The notes under the pieces were generated by a model. That model saw nothing but the letters and a program-made list of their open reading frames with translations. It was not told the DNA's origin and did not search any database. The translations under genes and the position numbers were made by a program. This document shows, one piece after another, positions 52,601-64,000 of a stretch of 64,000 nt of DNA (position 1 is the stretch's first letter; each line of letters opens with the position of its first letter). This stretch comes from Amyelois transitella. Its lineage: Eukaryota; Arthropoda; Insecta; Lepidoptera; Pyralidae. The DNA lies in the NCBI RefSeq assembly GCF_032362555.1, contig NC_083520.1, forward strand, positions 5,208,001 through 5,272,000. Direction: 5' to 3'.

Positions 52601-55600
52601 AAAAAAGTATACATGTTTAGAAAAAGAGAATAACGATTCCAGTTTTTGGTTGGATACCACTGACGCTGATATCTAATAGGTATGCAAAAAAAGATGTATT
52701 ATGTATATCTAATCTCACGTGTATCTGAAGAGAAACGAATCTAACTAAATGATAACCTACATATCGCAAGAAAAACACTATCAATTGGCGTCGTCGATTT
52801 TCCTTTCCAATATTTATGTATATAGTTTCATAGTTTCGCTATTTAAAATATGTACCTTTAATTTAAAAAAGGATGAATGTCAAAGAAATTCTATTGAAAA
52901 AAGAGTACTTTACCTACTAAATCTTTAAAAATAATATCAGTCCATAATTTGGACAAAGTAGAATTGGTCAAACAACCTAAGTATTTAAATTAGTACGGAG
53001 GAGTAGTAGAAGCTTATCAGAAAAACAAAAGAAAAGCAGGTGATATCGGTGAATTAATCACTTTGGAAAATCATTACACGGTCCGGCATATCACTCTATT
53101 CCCTTCATAAATTATTAAATAAAAGGTGATTTTCCGAAGGCTCAGTTTAATTTTAAAGTTTGTTATACAAAAGAGGAAAGATGTCCTCTCTCTCGAAGGC
53201 AATTTTCCAAAAACCATTTATCGCAGACAAGACAAAAAATATAGCACATTTTCCTTAATATAGGTAATATTAAGTAAAGTATTAGTAGTAAGTTGATGAT
53301 AGAATTGAGATTCAAATAGTGACAGGTTGCTAGTCCATCGCCAAAAAAAAAGAATCCCAAGTTTATAAGTCTATCCCTTAGTCACCTTTTATGACATCCA
53401 TGGGGATTCTTAAGTACAAGTAGTTGTGGTTAAGTAAATAATAATCGATATATTTCAGTACTTAGTGGTCGCCGTGCCCACCAATTCATTGATGCATGGT
53501 GGTCGTCCTTGGCTCGATGGCTGGTAAATGCACAGTTCCGATGTGCGGTTTTACATTTGTCAATAGTGGGTACACATTTGCTACAATGTTACCGCTACCG
53601 TAAATAATCAACTGAATACAATTCTGCCTTTTATGAAATACTACTATAATAAAATCACGCGAATAATAGGTGATAAGTGTGTGTGTGAGTGAAGTAGTAT
53701 CAAAATAGGTTTATTATTTTTTAACTAGCTGTTACCCGTTAATTCATATGTGTAGTACAGTCTATCATAGAAGGTAATACCTACATTAGGTGACTAAATA
53801 CCTACATAGTTACTAAAATTCGTTGTACGTAGGTACCTAGGTGCCAGGTTATTCAGTAAAAAAATCATCAAAGGCAAAATATACAATCGTACAGGAAATT
53901 ATTATCCTGAAACATTTTCTTAACTTATATTTTTATTATTTCAATGTACTTTAAAAAAAACAAATATTGCTCAGTTTGAGTGCCTACACGGTAAACATTG
54001 TAGGGAAACTTGCACATTCAGGCAACCGGATATGTAACTATAACCAGATATGGATAAGGTTAACCTGCAACTTCTCGCAAAACCTGGCCCACGTTCCAGG
54101 ACCATAGTAAAATCTGCAAACCGTGCAATTCCCTGGAGAGGTGAGGATGTAATCGGGGCTATCGTCTAGAAGAGGGAGAAAATTAACTGTATTTATTTAA
54201 AATGAATGTTCATTTATTATTATATAATTATTAATAACTTGCCCTGAAAGGACGCATTCTATCATGCATGATATATTGGGTACCAAAGAAACTTCAATGT
54301 ATAGTATACATAAATCCCTGTCCTAATTAATACATATGGATATGGTATAGCCAGCGCTTATCTTTATCTAAATTATGAGTCAATCTAAACAGTTTTAACT
54401 TAATAATCTATTATTATACTTTGGAAAAAGCTTCCAAATTCATAATATAAAAAAAAAAAACATAAAAATCGTGGTTTGGAATAAAGTTATCATTATTCCA
54501 AACCACGATTTTTATGATTTTTTAGCGTCCCTGTCATCTGTAATAAACATTCCAATCGGCTGTAAACATGCAAGGTTTCGTCTTGCATTAATTTATCTTA
54601 AAGTAGGTTGCACCGTTAGACTTTTAAAGTACCTACATGTGAAATACGACGTGCTTCAATCAGTTTGCAAATCCTTCAAAAGTTCACTGATCGCAATATG
54701 TCAGTGGTTAGTTAATTTTTCATGTCAGTTTTTGTTAGTCACAGTCATGGTCGAGCGCATGACACATGGGAGAATTTTTGTTGACGAAAATGTCTTATTT
54801 CCTATAACCGTTTTTAAAGTAACCCATAAATATTTTGGGACTTCTCATATCTACTATACACTTAGTTTGCCTTTCCTTTCGGTAAATTTGTTGATCCAAA
54901 CTAATTCAACGAACAACTTTTAATAGGAGGTACATCACATAATATAATCCAAGGTTCTTACATAATCTGTGAACTAAATATATAACTTTAAACATCTCAT
55001 TAAATAGTAAGTTAAAACCGCAAAACATGCTATTTGCAGAGGAATGTTGCACTGTAAATGCAAGAGACATTACTTGCAACGGTGAGAGATCATGCGATAA
55101 ATATAAAAACCTTAATGGCAGTAATAAGTGTTTTAAAGAAGCAACACGATGGGGAGTCTAGGGCCGTCTAAAACTATGCTTAAGCCCTTGGGCGCAAAAG
55201 AAGTTAGAGCCCTTTGGAATTAAAACAGAGCTATTTTTTATACTGTTTTTGCCTCATCACTGCTCATTGTTATTGGCGTTGTCTGTCGAAAATAGTTTAT
55301 TGTTTGACAGCGATTTTATCAACTGCAACATATTGGCTTTTATTTTATATTTATCATCGCTTTATTACCACATAAAAAAAAACAATATTTTTTGGGAATC
55401 ATTGCGATATGATTTTTATCTATTGCTCAATACGAAAAATCATGTTAATTTCGCTTCCCGCTCCCGCTCAAATTTTAGGAATGATCTTATAGTGTAACCT
55501 TAGGCCACATTAGGAATTTGGATTTCAAATTTCAAATCTCCATCGCACAACATAGTTGTTATATCAGGCAACCAGTCAGCGTTCTCAGTTATTATATTTT

Positions 55601-58600
55601 TCTTATTCTAGAAGTTGTTATGTCAAATCCAAGCAATTTATTTGATGATGTGATTGAAAAAAAAAATGTTTTGTCAGTTGCTTTAGAAATTACTTTTTCT
55701 TTGGGCCCCCTGTGGAAAGGATTCCTGGGCACAGCCCTGTATAAACTTATTATAAAGACGGCACTGGCGTCACCTGGGGGCGCCGTCGTGAGCGGGCGGC
55801 GCCAGCAGCCGGTCGCAGCCCGACAGTCCAGCGGCGCCTGCGAATTGCACGCGCAAAGCTTACATGCTTGCACTTTCACCACTACACGGATACATATTAA
55901 ATCCACGGATAGATGTTAATTAAACATGTAAAATGTCATCTAAGGTTTGTAGGTTAAGATTTTCTTCTAAAAGTAACGCAGTCAAACAGTTGAGTAATAT
56001 GTATAAAAACCTTCTGTCAAGAATTTAATAATTAGTTTTGTAACCATTGAAGCCCATGAAGGAGTAACGCGTATTTTCAAAGAACTTTTCCTCAATTTAC
56101 CTACCTAGGTCTATTTCTAGTTATATCTAAATTGTATAATTCATTAATAATTTCAAATTTAGTAGTCAGATGCATGCAACATTAAAAAATCGTGAGCAAT
56201 AAAAACTTGAAAATGACTACTTAATTATTATGATATGATAATACGAGGCGAATATTATTTTACTTGATACTAAGTACTTAACGTGAACACTTTGAATAAC
56301 TTTTTAAGGAATATTTCCTGAAAATAAAATTAAATGGGTAAGTTAAACCAGCTAAGAAAAAATAATAGAAACAGGTAAAGTTTCTTTAAATTAAGATTTC
56401 TAAACGAAGCTACAATAAATGAAAAATCAACAAAAATACAACGCTTATAAACTTAGCAACGAAACGAAGACCTCGTCACACTTGTAGTTTTTATTACAAC
56501 TTTAGATTGTATTTGAGGTCATCGGCAACCTTCGGCGTCGCTTCTTAGAAATTACTTGACTGACATTGGTTTTGCATCAACATGACATCTCGCGCTGCGA
56601 AGGAAGTGTCGCTTTGAGACTGAAAGACCCTTGTTGGTCCAATGAAACGAATGTTATGAGGCTCAAATAGTTCCAAGAAGTTAAACTTTTCGTTAGGATT
56701 TCTAAAAGGTTTATAGGCAATCAGGCCCATGTATTTTTTAATAAAAAATATTTTTTTTAAGGCGCATGTTATCATATGTAGGATCATCTAATATGTAGAA
56801 ACATCATCTAACACATAAATTAATTGAAAAGTAAAGATTAATGCACGGGTATTCCCTATTACACAAATGACGGTGTTCTAGATATTAAATTTGGTACTTA
56901 ATATAGACGTTAAAACTAAGAAGGTAGAATAACACTTAGACTACTGGTTCGATCTCAGTGAGTGAATTGACCTTGGTTCTTACGTCAGAAGAGTAGCTTT
57001 TGTCCGGTTGTAGGTACATAAATATTTATGGACAAAATTAGCTGTACTCTTTTTCCTATCGTTTACCATATTTGTTACAAATAATTGTAAAATGTTATTA
57101 TCGGTACTTGCAAACTATCGGAGAAATAAATCTTCGATGGTTGGGTTGCCTGGAGATAACGAAGTGTCCGATTGGCGCCAAAGATACAATTGGAACAATC
57201 AAAAAAAGGATGACGACATCGGTGACACGTGGTACTGCCCAGGTTGCACCTCAGACTAATACTTTAGGTCACTGCGGCAATCTAGCTAGTTTAAGTTCGA
57301 ACGCAAATTTCAAAATTTCACATGTCATCTATTTGATCCGTCGGACCAAATTCTAATATGATTCAAGTGAAATTAATTAAATTAGCTTTGATTAATCTCA
57401 CTCGCATCATGTCAACTTTGTCTGCGTGAACTAGTTCAGGCTTCGCTTTCGCTTTGCACACTTTTATTTTATTTAATTACACGGTGTCTACTTTGTCCAG
57501 GCGTAATCACGTGTCCGTCTGTTTGTCAGTCTCGCTGATATTGACATTGTATTGGAAAGTTATCTTCCGTGAACATGCTTACGGTTTCCTCGAGGCCATG
57601 CTCTCTTGACCGCAACTGAAGTATTTGCTGAACCAACACTATTCGCAAAAGATTTATGGTTGCAAAGAATCCCAAGTATTCCGCTCTTGACCGTGGAATT
57701 AATGTTATGATCAATGTTCGTTTTTGGCAAGGTCGTTTGCTAATTTGCATTCGCAAAGATCGTCAGGAAGTTTTTATAACAAATACCTTGCAGATATAAG
57801 AGTAGATATAAATAAGTATATTTCCATTCAGACATAAGTAACTAGATAGTAATTTAATCTCGTAATTATTAACATGCCTGAAGCTTCAGCTTGGAATAGC
57901 CTTTTATCAAGATTTTTCGGAGTGTACAGAAAATAAAAGAGGTTCTAAATTGGATTAGGCCATTTGCTAACTTATAAACGAATAGCTGACTTATATAGCT
58001 ACCGATATAATTAATGACTATATAAAGGAGAAGTGGTTGGAAGTTATAAAACCAAGTCAGCTTTTAACCAAAGTTTTGGTCCTTTTGTTTGGGAGACAAA
58101 TCAATTGCGTTCTATGGATGACAAATGACACAACATAACAAAATTTCTATAAGTGTTGGTATCACAGGCGACCTATCGTAATAACCTTTCACATGGCCTG
58201 TAAGGGTTTTATTCAAGTACATGCTGTTTTTAGCAGAAAGGGTGCAATAAGAACCAAGCTATGATGAAAAACATATAAGTTGTATAAATTTATTTTTTTA
58301 GTTATTATTATGTTTTGTTACAGACGTGGTACCAGCACGGTTCAATGTGGCCATGATGATGTTCTTCGCATGCTGGGTTAACTACATGATGCGAGTCAAT
58401 ATGAGTGTCAACATCATCGCGATGGTACCAGACAAGACCAACAATACCTCGTTAGTACTTTTTATTACTTTATTTGACTACTTACTTACTTAGTTAGTTA
58501 TTATTCGACTGGCTGTGCACAGGGGCGTGTTGGTCCCGACATTAATGTATGGGAGTGAAAGTTGGGTATGGCAAAAGAAGCACGAAAGCAGAATAAATGC

Positions 58601-61600
58601 AGTGGAAATGAGAGCGTTAAGGAGTATGTTGGGTGTGAAATTGAGTGACCGGATAAGGAACAGCGTGATAAGGGAATGTTGTGATGTGAAAGAAGATGTA
58701 GTTACAGGAATAGAAAAGGGTATGTTGAGATGGTTCGGTCATGTGGAGAGGATGAATGAAAACAGGTTGACTAAGCAGATATACAAGGAGAGTGTGGAGG
58801 GAAAGGTCGGGGTGGGAAGACCTAGACGAACATATCTTGATCAAATTAAGGACGTCCTGGTGAAGGGTCAGGTCAAAAGTGCCCGAAACCGCCGAGCTTG
58901 CATGAAGAGAGTTATGAATGTGGATGAAGCAAAGGAAGTATGCAGGGATCGTGGCAAGTGGAAAGAGGTAGTCTCTGCCTACCCCTCCGGGAAAGAGGCG
59001 TGAGTTTATGTATGTATATATGTATTAGTTTTTATCCTAGTTTAAATCTGGATCTCACTCCCGTAGAAATACCTTAATATAGAGTCCTCTATAGGAATTT
59101 ACCAAACCGCGTTGTGTTACTTAGTCATGGAAATTGGAAATATCACAAGGAAATCAGAAAGCTTTGGAACATTTTTGAAAACATCCAAGCATGGTATAAT
59201 CTGCATGTTACTCTGTATCATTTCAATTTCCTAGGCCAATAATTACCTATTGAAAATGTTAATATTACTTATTGTTCAATGTTACTTTTGTTCTAGTTTA
59301 ACACTTGACTTGATATTTCGGGTAATTTTATAAAAAAAATTGGAAAAGTTTAAATCTTCTCAGCATTTATGCTTTGAAGCTTTTTCCATTTAGCGATAAG
59401 TTCCTTGCTAAGCAAGTTCATTACTAATTTTTTAATGAGTAATGAACTTGTTTTAACCAGGAACTGACTGACTTTACAGAGATACTTTATCTCTGTAAAG
59501 TCAGTCAGGAGGTGTAATAGTTCTCTAGACTGTTGGCGCTGTCTGCCCCGTAAGGGACATGTATATATGTTACGCCTATTCTGTGCTTCCACATTACGTT
59601 ACACGTGACACCAGGCCACGACAATTCATTCAAATCACATAATTCGTCGCGCGTATGGTTCCGCAAGCAGTAATTTTCGCAATCGCAATGAAACCTTGAC
59701 TCTTTCATTTTTATCTACGTGCAATCTCTTTTGACTTTAGTCCACGGGGTTATTATTTAACTACTGGTAGTTCACTAGGAGGAAAAACTATAGGTACCTA
59801 CCTATAGCGAAAGCCACATTTTTATTTAATTAATTAATTTAATTTAAAAAACATAATGGATTAATAAGGCATCGTATCAGATACCTCAAAATGGTTAATA
59901 CATCTTATTCTTTTTTGAATACCAGCCATATATTAGTCCAGCTAGTTTAAATTGTCGAAAATCGTTATAAATGTTAAAATGATTCCATATTAAATTTTCA
60001 AAGGCCCATATTAAATTTTCAAAGGCCACAATAGCTGGCATTGGGCTGTCACCATAGAATCATCAATAATATTATTGATGATTCTATGGTGACAGCCCAA
60101 TGCCTAGTTATATAACTAACTGCCCCTTAAGTCAGTCGAATATAAATAATAATTTTACTAGAACGATAATGAATAAAAACTAAACTATTAATAACAAAAG
60201 CTGTTCAAAGTGAATACAAAATATGTCACTACTCTAAGGTGAATTAATAACAAGCACAGACTTTCCACATTTCAATTCTGTACAAGGCTGTTATTTGTAT
60301 TCGCAGGGTGCAAAGCGAATGCGAGGCGATTACAACAGATGACAGTGCGCTCAACACGACAATGAGTGCGGTGACGCGGCTTGATTTGCGACAGGTAGGT
60401 ACTGTAGTTCAGGGAAATACCGGGTTTATTTTATTTTAATACATATCTCCCTTTCTGTCTTTCATCTACGCATGTAAATGTTCCCAGCTGCACCCTCTCC
60501 TACAATGCTTCGGACACTACGAATTTTCTCATTCCATTTTGTCCGGTGTACAGCGCCTACACTACAGTACTAAGACAATTTTAATGAATAATTATATTTT
60601 TGCAATTACAACCTAACCTTACCCGTATGGATCACGCATGTTTATACGAGTACATTCAGTTGCTTAAATGTGCAATTGTGAATGTTTCCTCGCGATGTTT
60701 TCCCTTATCGTAAATTAAGATAGCTATCTGTAGGTATACATCGTATTTCAGTAGAAACTGTATAGTTTTTGCCGATTTATATGCGAGAGAGCGATTTAAA
60801 AGTACTTTCATACGGGGGGTAGTCAGATAAATTTCCTTGATTGAGTTTTAAATTCAGCACAAAAGGAGGAAAATCAGAAAAATCTCCTCCCAGTTCAAAA
60901 GGGAAGAATCCACATACATATTCTTTCTGTTACATTCAGTTTAGCTACTCGTATCAACTCGGTTAAAGTTGGTATTTGAAAATTTCCTTTTAATAAATGT
61001 ACTACTGAGAGTTTTCTGAGAAATGGTTTAAACAAATTGAAATTGGTAAAGTTTTGAACTTAATGTAGAGGAAAGTGACATTAAAAGATCGCCTTCGCCG
61101 CTGTAAGTGCATTGCATTATCAATTGTAATTATTGATAGAAAATACAATAGCAGCTATGAATGTATCGCGCATTACCAATAGTACCTATTGGAATACCAA
61201 TAGTATAAGGAAAACACTTACAACATCAACATCAATTCTTCTTTGATGTGAATGTGTATTTGACTTTCTTTCATGCATATAACTCAGTTTGAAAAATATT
61301 ATTTACCCATCCTAATGTTGGATATTTAATTGTGATGGCTGAGAAAATAACATTGAACTACATAATAACTTCCCCTTAATAGTAATTAATTAGTTACTTG
61401 GGAATTATTAAAACAAAGTAACCATTTTTTGTAAATAAAATTCTATTCGTATAAATCAAATAATTACTTAAGAACTTAATTGTTTTAATTGCGATAATTG
61501 TTTAATGTAACTTAAGGTTAAGTTATACAACGGCTCATAATAATAAATGTTTTTTCCATTTGTATTTTCCATGTTCTATATGATAATATTTATTATATAA

Positions 61601-63532
61601 CAATGTTTCCAATAAATTGGACTTAATGTAGATAATTAAAAAAATATAAGTACCTATCTATAAAATCTCTGCAAAAGTTCATTATCATGCATCCTTACGA
61701 AAAAATTAACTGCTTTATTTTTAATACGTAATAAATACTTAAGTGTTGTGTTTTTAATAAGGTCGAGGGAAGTTTGTAGCGTAGAATTCTTATTTCCGTT
61801 TTATTTTCAGCCTGATGGCGTAGTGACATTTGACTGGACAGCACAACAGCAAGCCTATGTACTATCGGGGTATTTCTGGGGGTACACTATCACGTGCCTC
61901 GTGGGGGGCACGGTGGCCGAGCTGTGGGGTCCCCGGAGGATAGTCTTCATCACCATGCTTCTCAGTGCTATCCTCACCATCTTCTCTCCTCAGGCAGCTA
62001 GATGGCATTACTTGGTGCTTGTGGCAGTGAGATTTGTTATAGGTCTTGGAGCGGTGAGTATAAGATATTTTATTAATAAACTAAAATTATTTTATTAATA
62101 AAATAAATTATAACTAACTTTTATTAATAATTTTACTCTCATGTAAAATTATTATTTTTCTTAAATTCATTATAAGTATTTCTTTTTCTGAACATGTAGG
62201 CCTCGTGTGTTTTTAAATTTTATTTTGATCTTGTGAAGGGAAACTAAATAGTTTTCTTCTTGTTTGTCATTTATATTAGAATCTTTTCTTGTTTTTCATA
62301 TGGATGTAAGTCATTAAAAATATATTTTCTTAAAGATAGATAGCGCACGTAAAGTTTTATTTCTTTTACTAATGAATTATTCCGCAGTGAACATGAACAC
62401 GAATGATCGAGTGAAGGAATTTGTAATAAAGATAATTTTCCAAACGTGACCGTAATTTAGGTACCTAATGAATTAAAACGGAAATTTTATATTTATTCAA
62501 TACCGATATTTTATTCAATATAAATTCATTCTCACTTATATACAAACTAAGTAGTCAGAATGTTTTTTATTAAAACTAGGAGCAATCACTTATTAAATTA
62601 TTTAACATGTATTTTTTATTTTTCAGGGGGTTTTATTTCCTGCACTACACGCACTGGTGGCTCACTGGGCGCCTCCAGTGGAAAAAGGGAAGTTTGTGAG
62701 TGCCCTGCTAGGGGGCGCCATTGGTACAGTGGTCACCTGGTCCCTTACAGGACCCCTCATCGAGAACTTTGGATGGGATTACGCGTTCTATGTGCCAGGT
62801 AAAGTGATTTCTGGGCCTGTAACGAGTAACTCGTTTCGATTTACATCAGCAGGCTATTTATAAGTTAAATGTATATATTTTTTCGCCTTTATGGCGTGAC
62901 CGTTGGACTAATAAATTGTTTTAGTCCCGACAAGGTCCCCTTGAAAGTTCTTATACCGTACAAGTTGGACGACCAGATACACCGACATTGACGAGTCGAC
63001 ATTATGACAAAAGAATCTTACTGATTTCAGTTGAAGAAACAGTTTTGTTTGTTACTATACAAAAGAAGACACAGTTTTCTGTCCTCGAAATTTTGTCATG
63101 TGATTCGAAAGAATATCTCAAAATAATATGAGACTATAGAAGTGGCATTACTGGTAAGCGACTTCTCAAGTGATGGTTGCAACATAAATAATTTTCATCT
63201 TATCAACTAAGTATGTAGAAAACTGTGTGCGATTACATCACTCCTGTTGTTTCAATAACATTATGATAGTTCTTTTGTCTTACCTATATTTTTCCGATAC
63301 GTATGGTTCTTATTTTATCGACATGTTTTTAGGCATATAAGTTAGAAATAAAGATATATTTTTTTTAAGTATTAAACTTATTACAGGCACGATAGCTGTG
63401 TTCTGGTGTTTTCTGTGGTGGGTGCTGGTTTACGACTCTCCGGTCCAACACCCTCGGATTACTGAGAGTGAGAAGAAGTACATCCTAGATGCTATAGGCG
63501 ACAAAGTGCATCAGAGTTCTAAAGATACTAAG
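49621..63532 (+). CDS. SLC17-family transporter B (putative inorganic phosphate cotransporter), 5' part
   Basis: Six exons are in view: 49621-49645, 58324-58450, 60307-60394, 61811-62053, 62627-62798, 63387-63532. They give 801 nt, 267 residues; the gene continues past the right edge, since the central and C-terminal exons seen in A are absent. The first four introns match gene A in position and phase, and exon 3 (88 nt) and exon 4 (243 nt) are the same length. Seen: MKFHIKVFDVVPARFN; TM1 YMMRVNMSVNIIAMV (R32); sequons NNT and NTT in the first loop; FDWTAQQQAYVLSGYFWGYTI, with the usual FWGY; GGTVAELWGPR; HWAPPVEKGKFVSALLGG; GPLIENFGWDYAFYVP; and SEKKYILDAIGDKV. An extra phase-1 intron (62799-63386) interrupts the exon that is unbroken in A. 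Function is as for gene A. Intron 1 is 8.7 kb. Confidence 0.92.
50673..50992 (+). mobile_element. RTE-like LINE fragment with internal deletion
   Basis: Matches the copy at 58507-59025 nearly base for base from gtatgatgggtgtgaaattg, but jumps from aaggagagtgtg to ccgagcttgcatgaagag, losing about 95 bp. It ends cgtgattttatgtatgtatg. The reading frame is broken. It lies in intron 1 of gene B. Confidence 0.8.
53283..53410 (-). repeat. Partial SINE, TATG-tail family
   Basis: Has gatagaattgagattcaaat, gtgacaggttgctagtccat and the agtcaccttttatgacatcc block in minus orientation. Confidence 0.7.
53968..54130 (+). repeat. Fragment of the second (tRNA-related) SINE family
   Basis: Has gtgcctacacggtaaacatt, gaaacttgcacattcaggca and accggatatgtaac, matching the downstream half of the copy at 25330. 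Confidence 0.5.
54461..54516. repeat. Hairpin, 24-bp perfect arms, 8-nt loop
   Basis: Arms 54461-54484 and 54493-54516 are exact reverse complements (inner part cgtggtttggaataa) around agttatca. It lies in intron 1 of gene B. Confidence 0.85.
55755..55870. other. Isolated GC-rich island in gene B intron 1
   Basis: A roughly 110-bp block of GC-rich sequence with many CpG steps (for example gcgggcggcgccagcagcc) inside very AT-rich DNA. It may be an alternative first exon or promoter, or a piece of a GC-rich mobile element; no coding exon that joins gene B in frame was found. Confidence 0.35.
58507..59025 (+). mobile_element. RTE-like non-LTR retrotransposon, 3' end with C-terminal coding region
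   Basis: An open frame of about 162 codons (58515-59003) encodes the part downstream of the reverse-transcriptase core in RTE-like LINEs: LVPTLMYGSESWVWQKKHES, MRALRSMLGVKLSDRIRNSV, GMLRWFGHVERMNENRLTKQ, GRPRRTYLDQI, KWKEVVSAYPSG. It is 5'-truncated, with a stop then a (TATG/TATA) tail. It lies in intron 2 of gene B. Confidence 0.85.
59413..59508. repeat. Two adjacent perfect hairpins
   Basis: Hairpin 1: arms 59413-59425 and 59438-59450 (caagttcattact), 12-nt loop. Hairpin 2: arms 59464-59483 and 59489-59508 (ctgactgactttacagagat), 5-nt loop. Both are exact. A SINE tail fragment follows at about 59515-59575. They lie in intron 2 of gene B. Confidence 0.85.
59984..60028 (+). repeat. Short tandem duplication, about 22-bp unit
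   Basis: The unit ccatattaaattttcaaagg occurs twice in a row, immediately before the 68-bp palindrome. Confidence 0.8.
60037..60104. repeat. 68-bp perfect palindrome without a loop
   Basis: Arms 60037-60070 and 60071-60104 are exact reverse complements (outer end ggcattgggctgtcaccata), meeting at aataatattatt. It lies in intron 2 of gene B. Confidence 0.9.
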
Positions 63533-64000
63533 GTCATTAATTTTTCATTGTAAGCCTGTAACAAAGCATGACATACATCGGTAGGTACTTAAAATTCAAA
63601 CTATTTATTGCACCAACAACATTTACACAGATGGTCTAACATAAAAGTATTTTTTATTTATTTATTATTCCCACCACATAAGTATATCTACAGATTTGTA
63701 TAATATGCATTGTTTTCCAGTTAACCTTTGGGACATAAATAGATACCTTAAATAGAGCAAATAAGACGTAAAATAAACAAAGTCTTTTCCCACATGAAAT
63801 TCCTTACAGGAAATCTTAGAGAAACATATTATGATACCACGGTGGTTTATTTTTCTGCATGACCCTTCGTGCCTTTTCCTTACCTGAGTCGTATCATTCT
63901 ATTATAACTTCAAAAGCAAGTCTCTTGGCGAAGGTAATCTTATGAGACCTCCTTCTAATACAGTTTTCAAAAATAGGAAGTCAATTAATAAAAGCATAAT

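Noticed and set aside
54471-54923. 150-codon plus-strand open frame in gene B intron 1
   Set aside because: It begins inside the perfect hairpin, has the Phe/Leu/Ile-rich composition of translated AT-rich DNA and shows no domain or splice context.
57072-57356. 94-codon plus-strand frame in gene B intron 1
   Set aside because: Contains no recognisable motif and no matching splice sites; could be mobile-element debris, but nothing supports a gene.

Overview
The window looks like nuclear DNA of a moth or butterfly (Lepidoptera). The species cannot be named from the sequence. The evidence is AT-rich DNA, protein genes split into many short GT-AG exons, insect-like proteins, and introns packed with short repeats ending in (TATG)n tails, a texture typical of lepidopteran genomes. 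There is no operon, CRISPR array or prokaryotic signal.

Layout, left to right. (1) 754-1006: last coding exon of a Swiprosin/EFHD2-like gene whose body lies off the left edge. (2) 1725-3066, minus: a small three-exon gene for a 105-residue protein I do not recognise, divergent (433 bp apart) from (3) 3500-6905, plus: a five-exon ankyrin-repeat protein of the RFXANK/ANKRA2 family. (4) 7659-13715, minus: an 11-exon 2-hydroxyacyl-CoA lyase (HACL1, 592 aa), with a C-terminal SKL peroxisomal signal and an N-terminus that reads as a mitochondrial presequence. (5) 16191-29598, plus: SLC17-family transporter A (7 coding exons, 517 aa). (6) 31597-38452, plus: a much diverged SLC17 paralogue C (13 coding exons, 509 aa). 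(7) 39304-45978, plus: arginyl-tRNA-protein transferase ATE1 (8 exons, 481 aa). (8) 49621 to past the right edge, plus: SLC17 paralogue B (first six coding exons, 267 aa in view).

The right two-thirds is thus a dispersed tandem SLC17 array (A, C, B, all on the plus strand) with ATE1 lying between C and B. Shared intron positions show that the three transporters descend from one ancestor. C has many extra introns and B has one that A and C lack. HACL1 and ATE1 are housekeeping enzymes (peroxisomal alpha-oxidation; N-end rule arginylation).

The non-coding DNA is dominated by mobile elements: one intact miniature LTR retrotransposon with two identical 256-bp LTRs (42511-43491), an old relic of the same family near 14.2 kb, two TA-flanked inverted-repeat elements (30424-30855 and 43555-44031), fragments of an RTE-like LINE, and about twenty copies of a SINE of roughly 260 bp whose 3' end closely matches that LINE's 3' end. 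A set of perfect or near-perfect short inverted repeats, including a 68-bp loopless palindrome, lies mainly in the introns of gene B. I found no clearly undescribed multi-gene system. The observations most worth following are the dual targeting of HACL1, the SLC17 paralogue evolution, the SINE/LINE shared tail, the miniature LTR element and the fresh inverted repeats.
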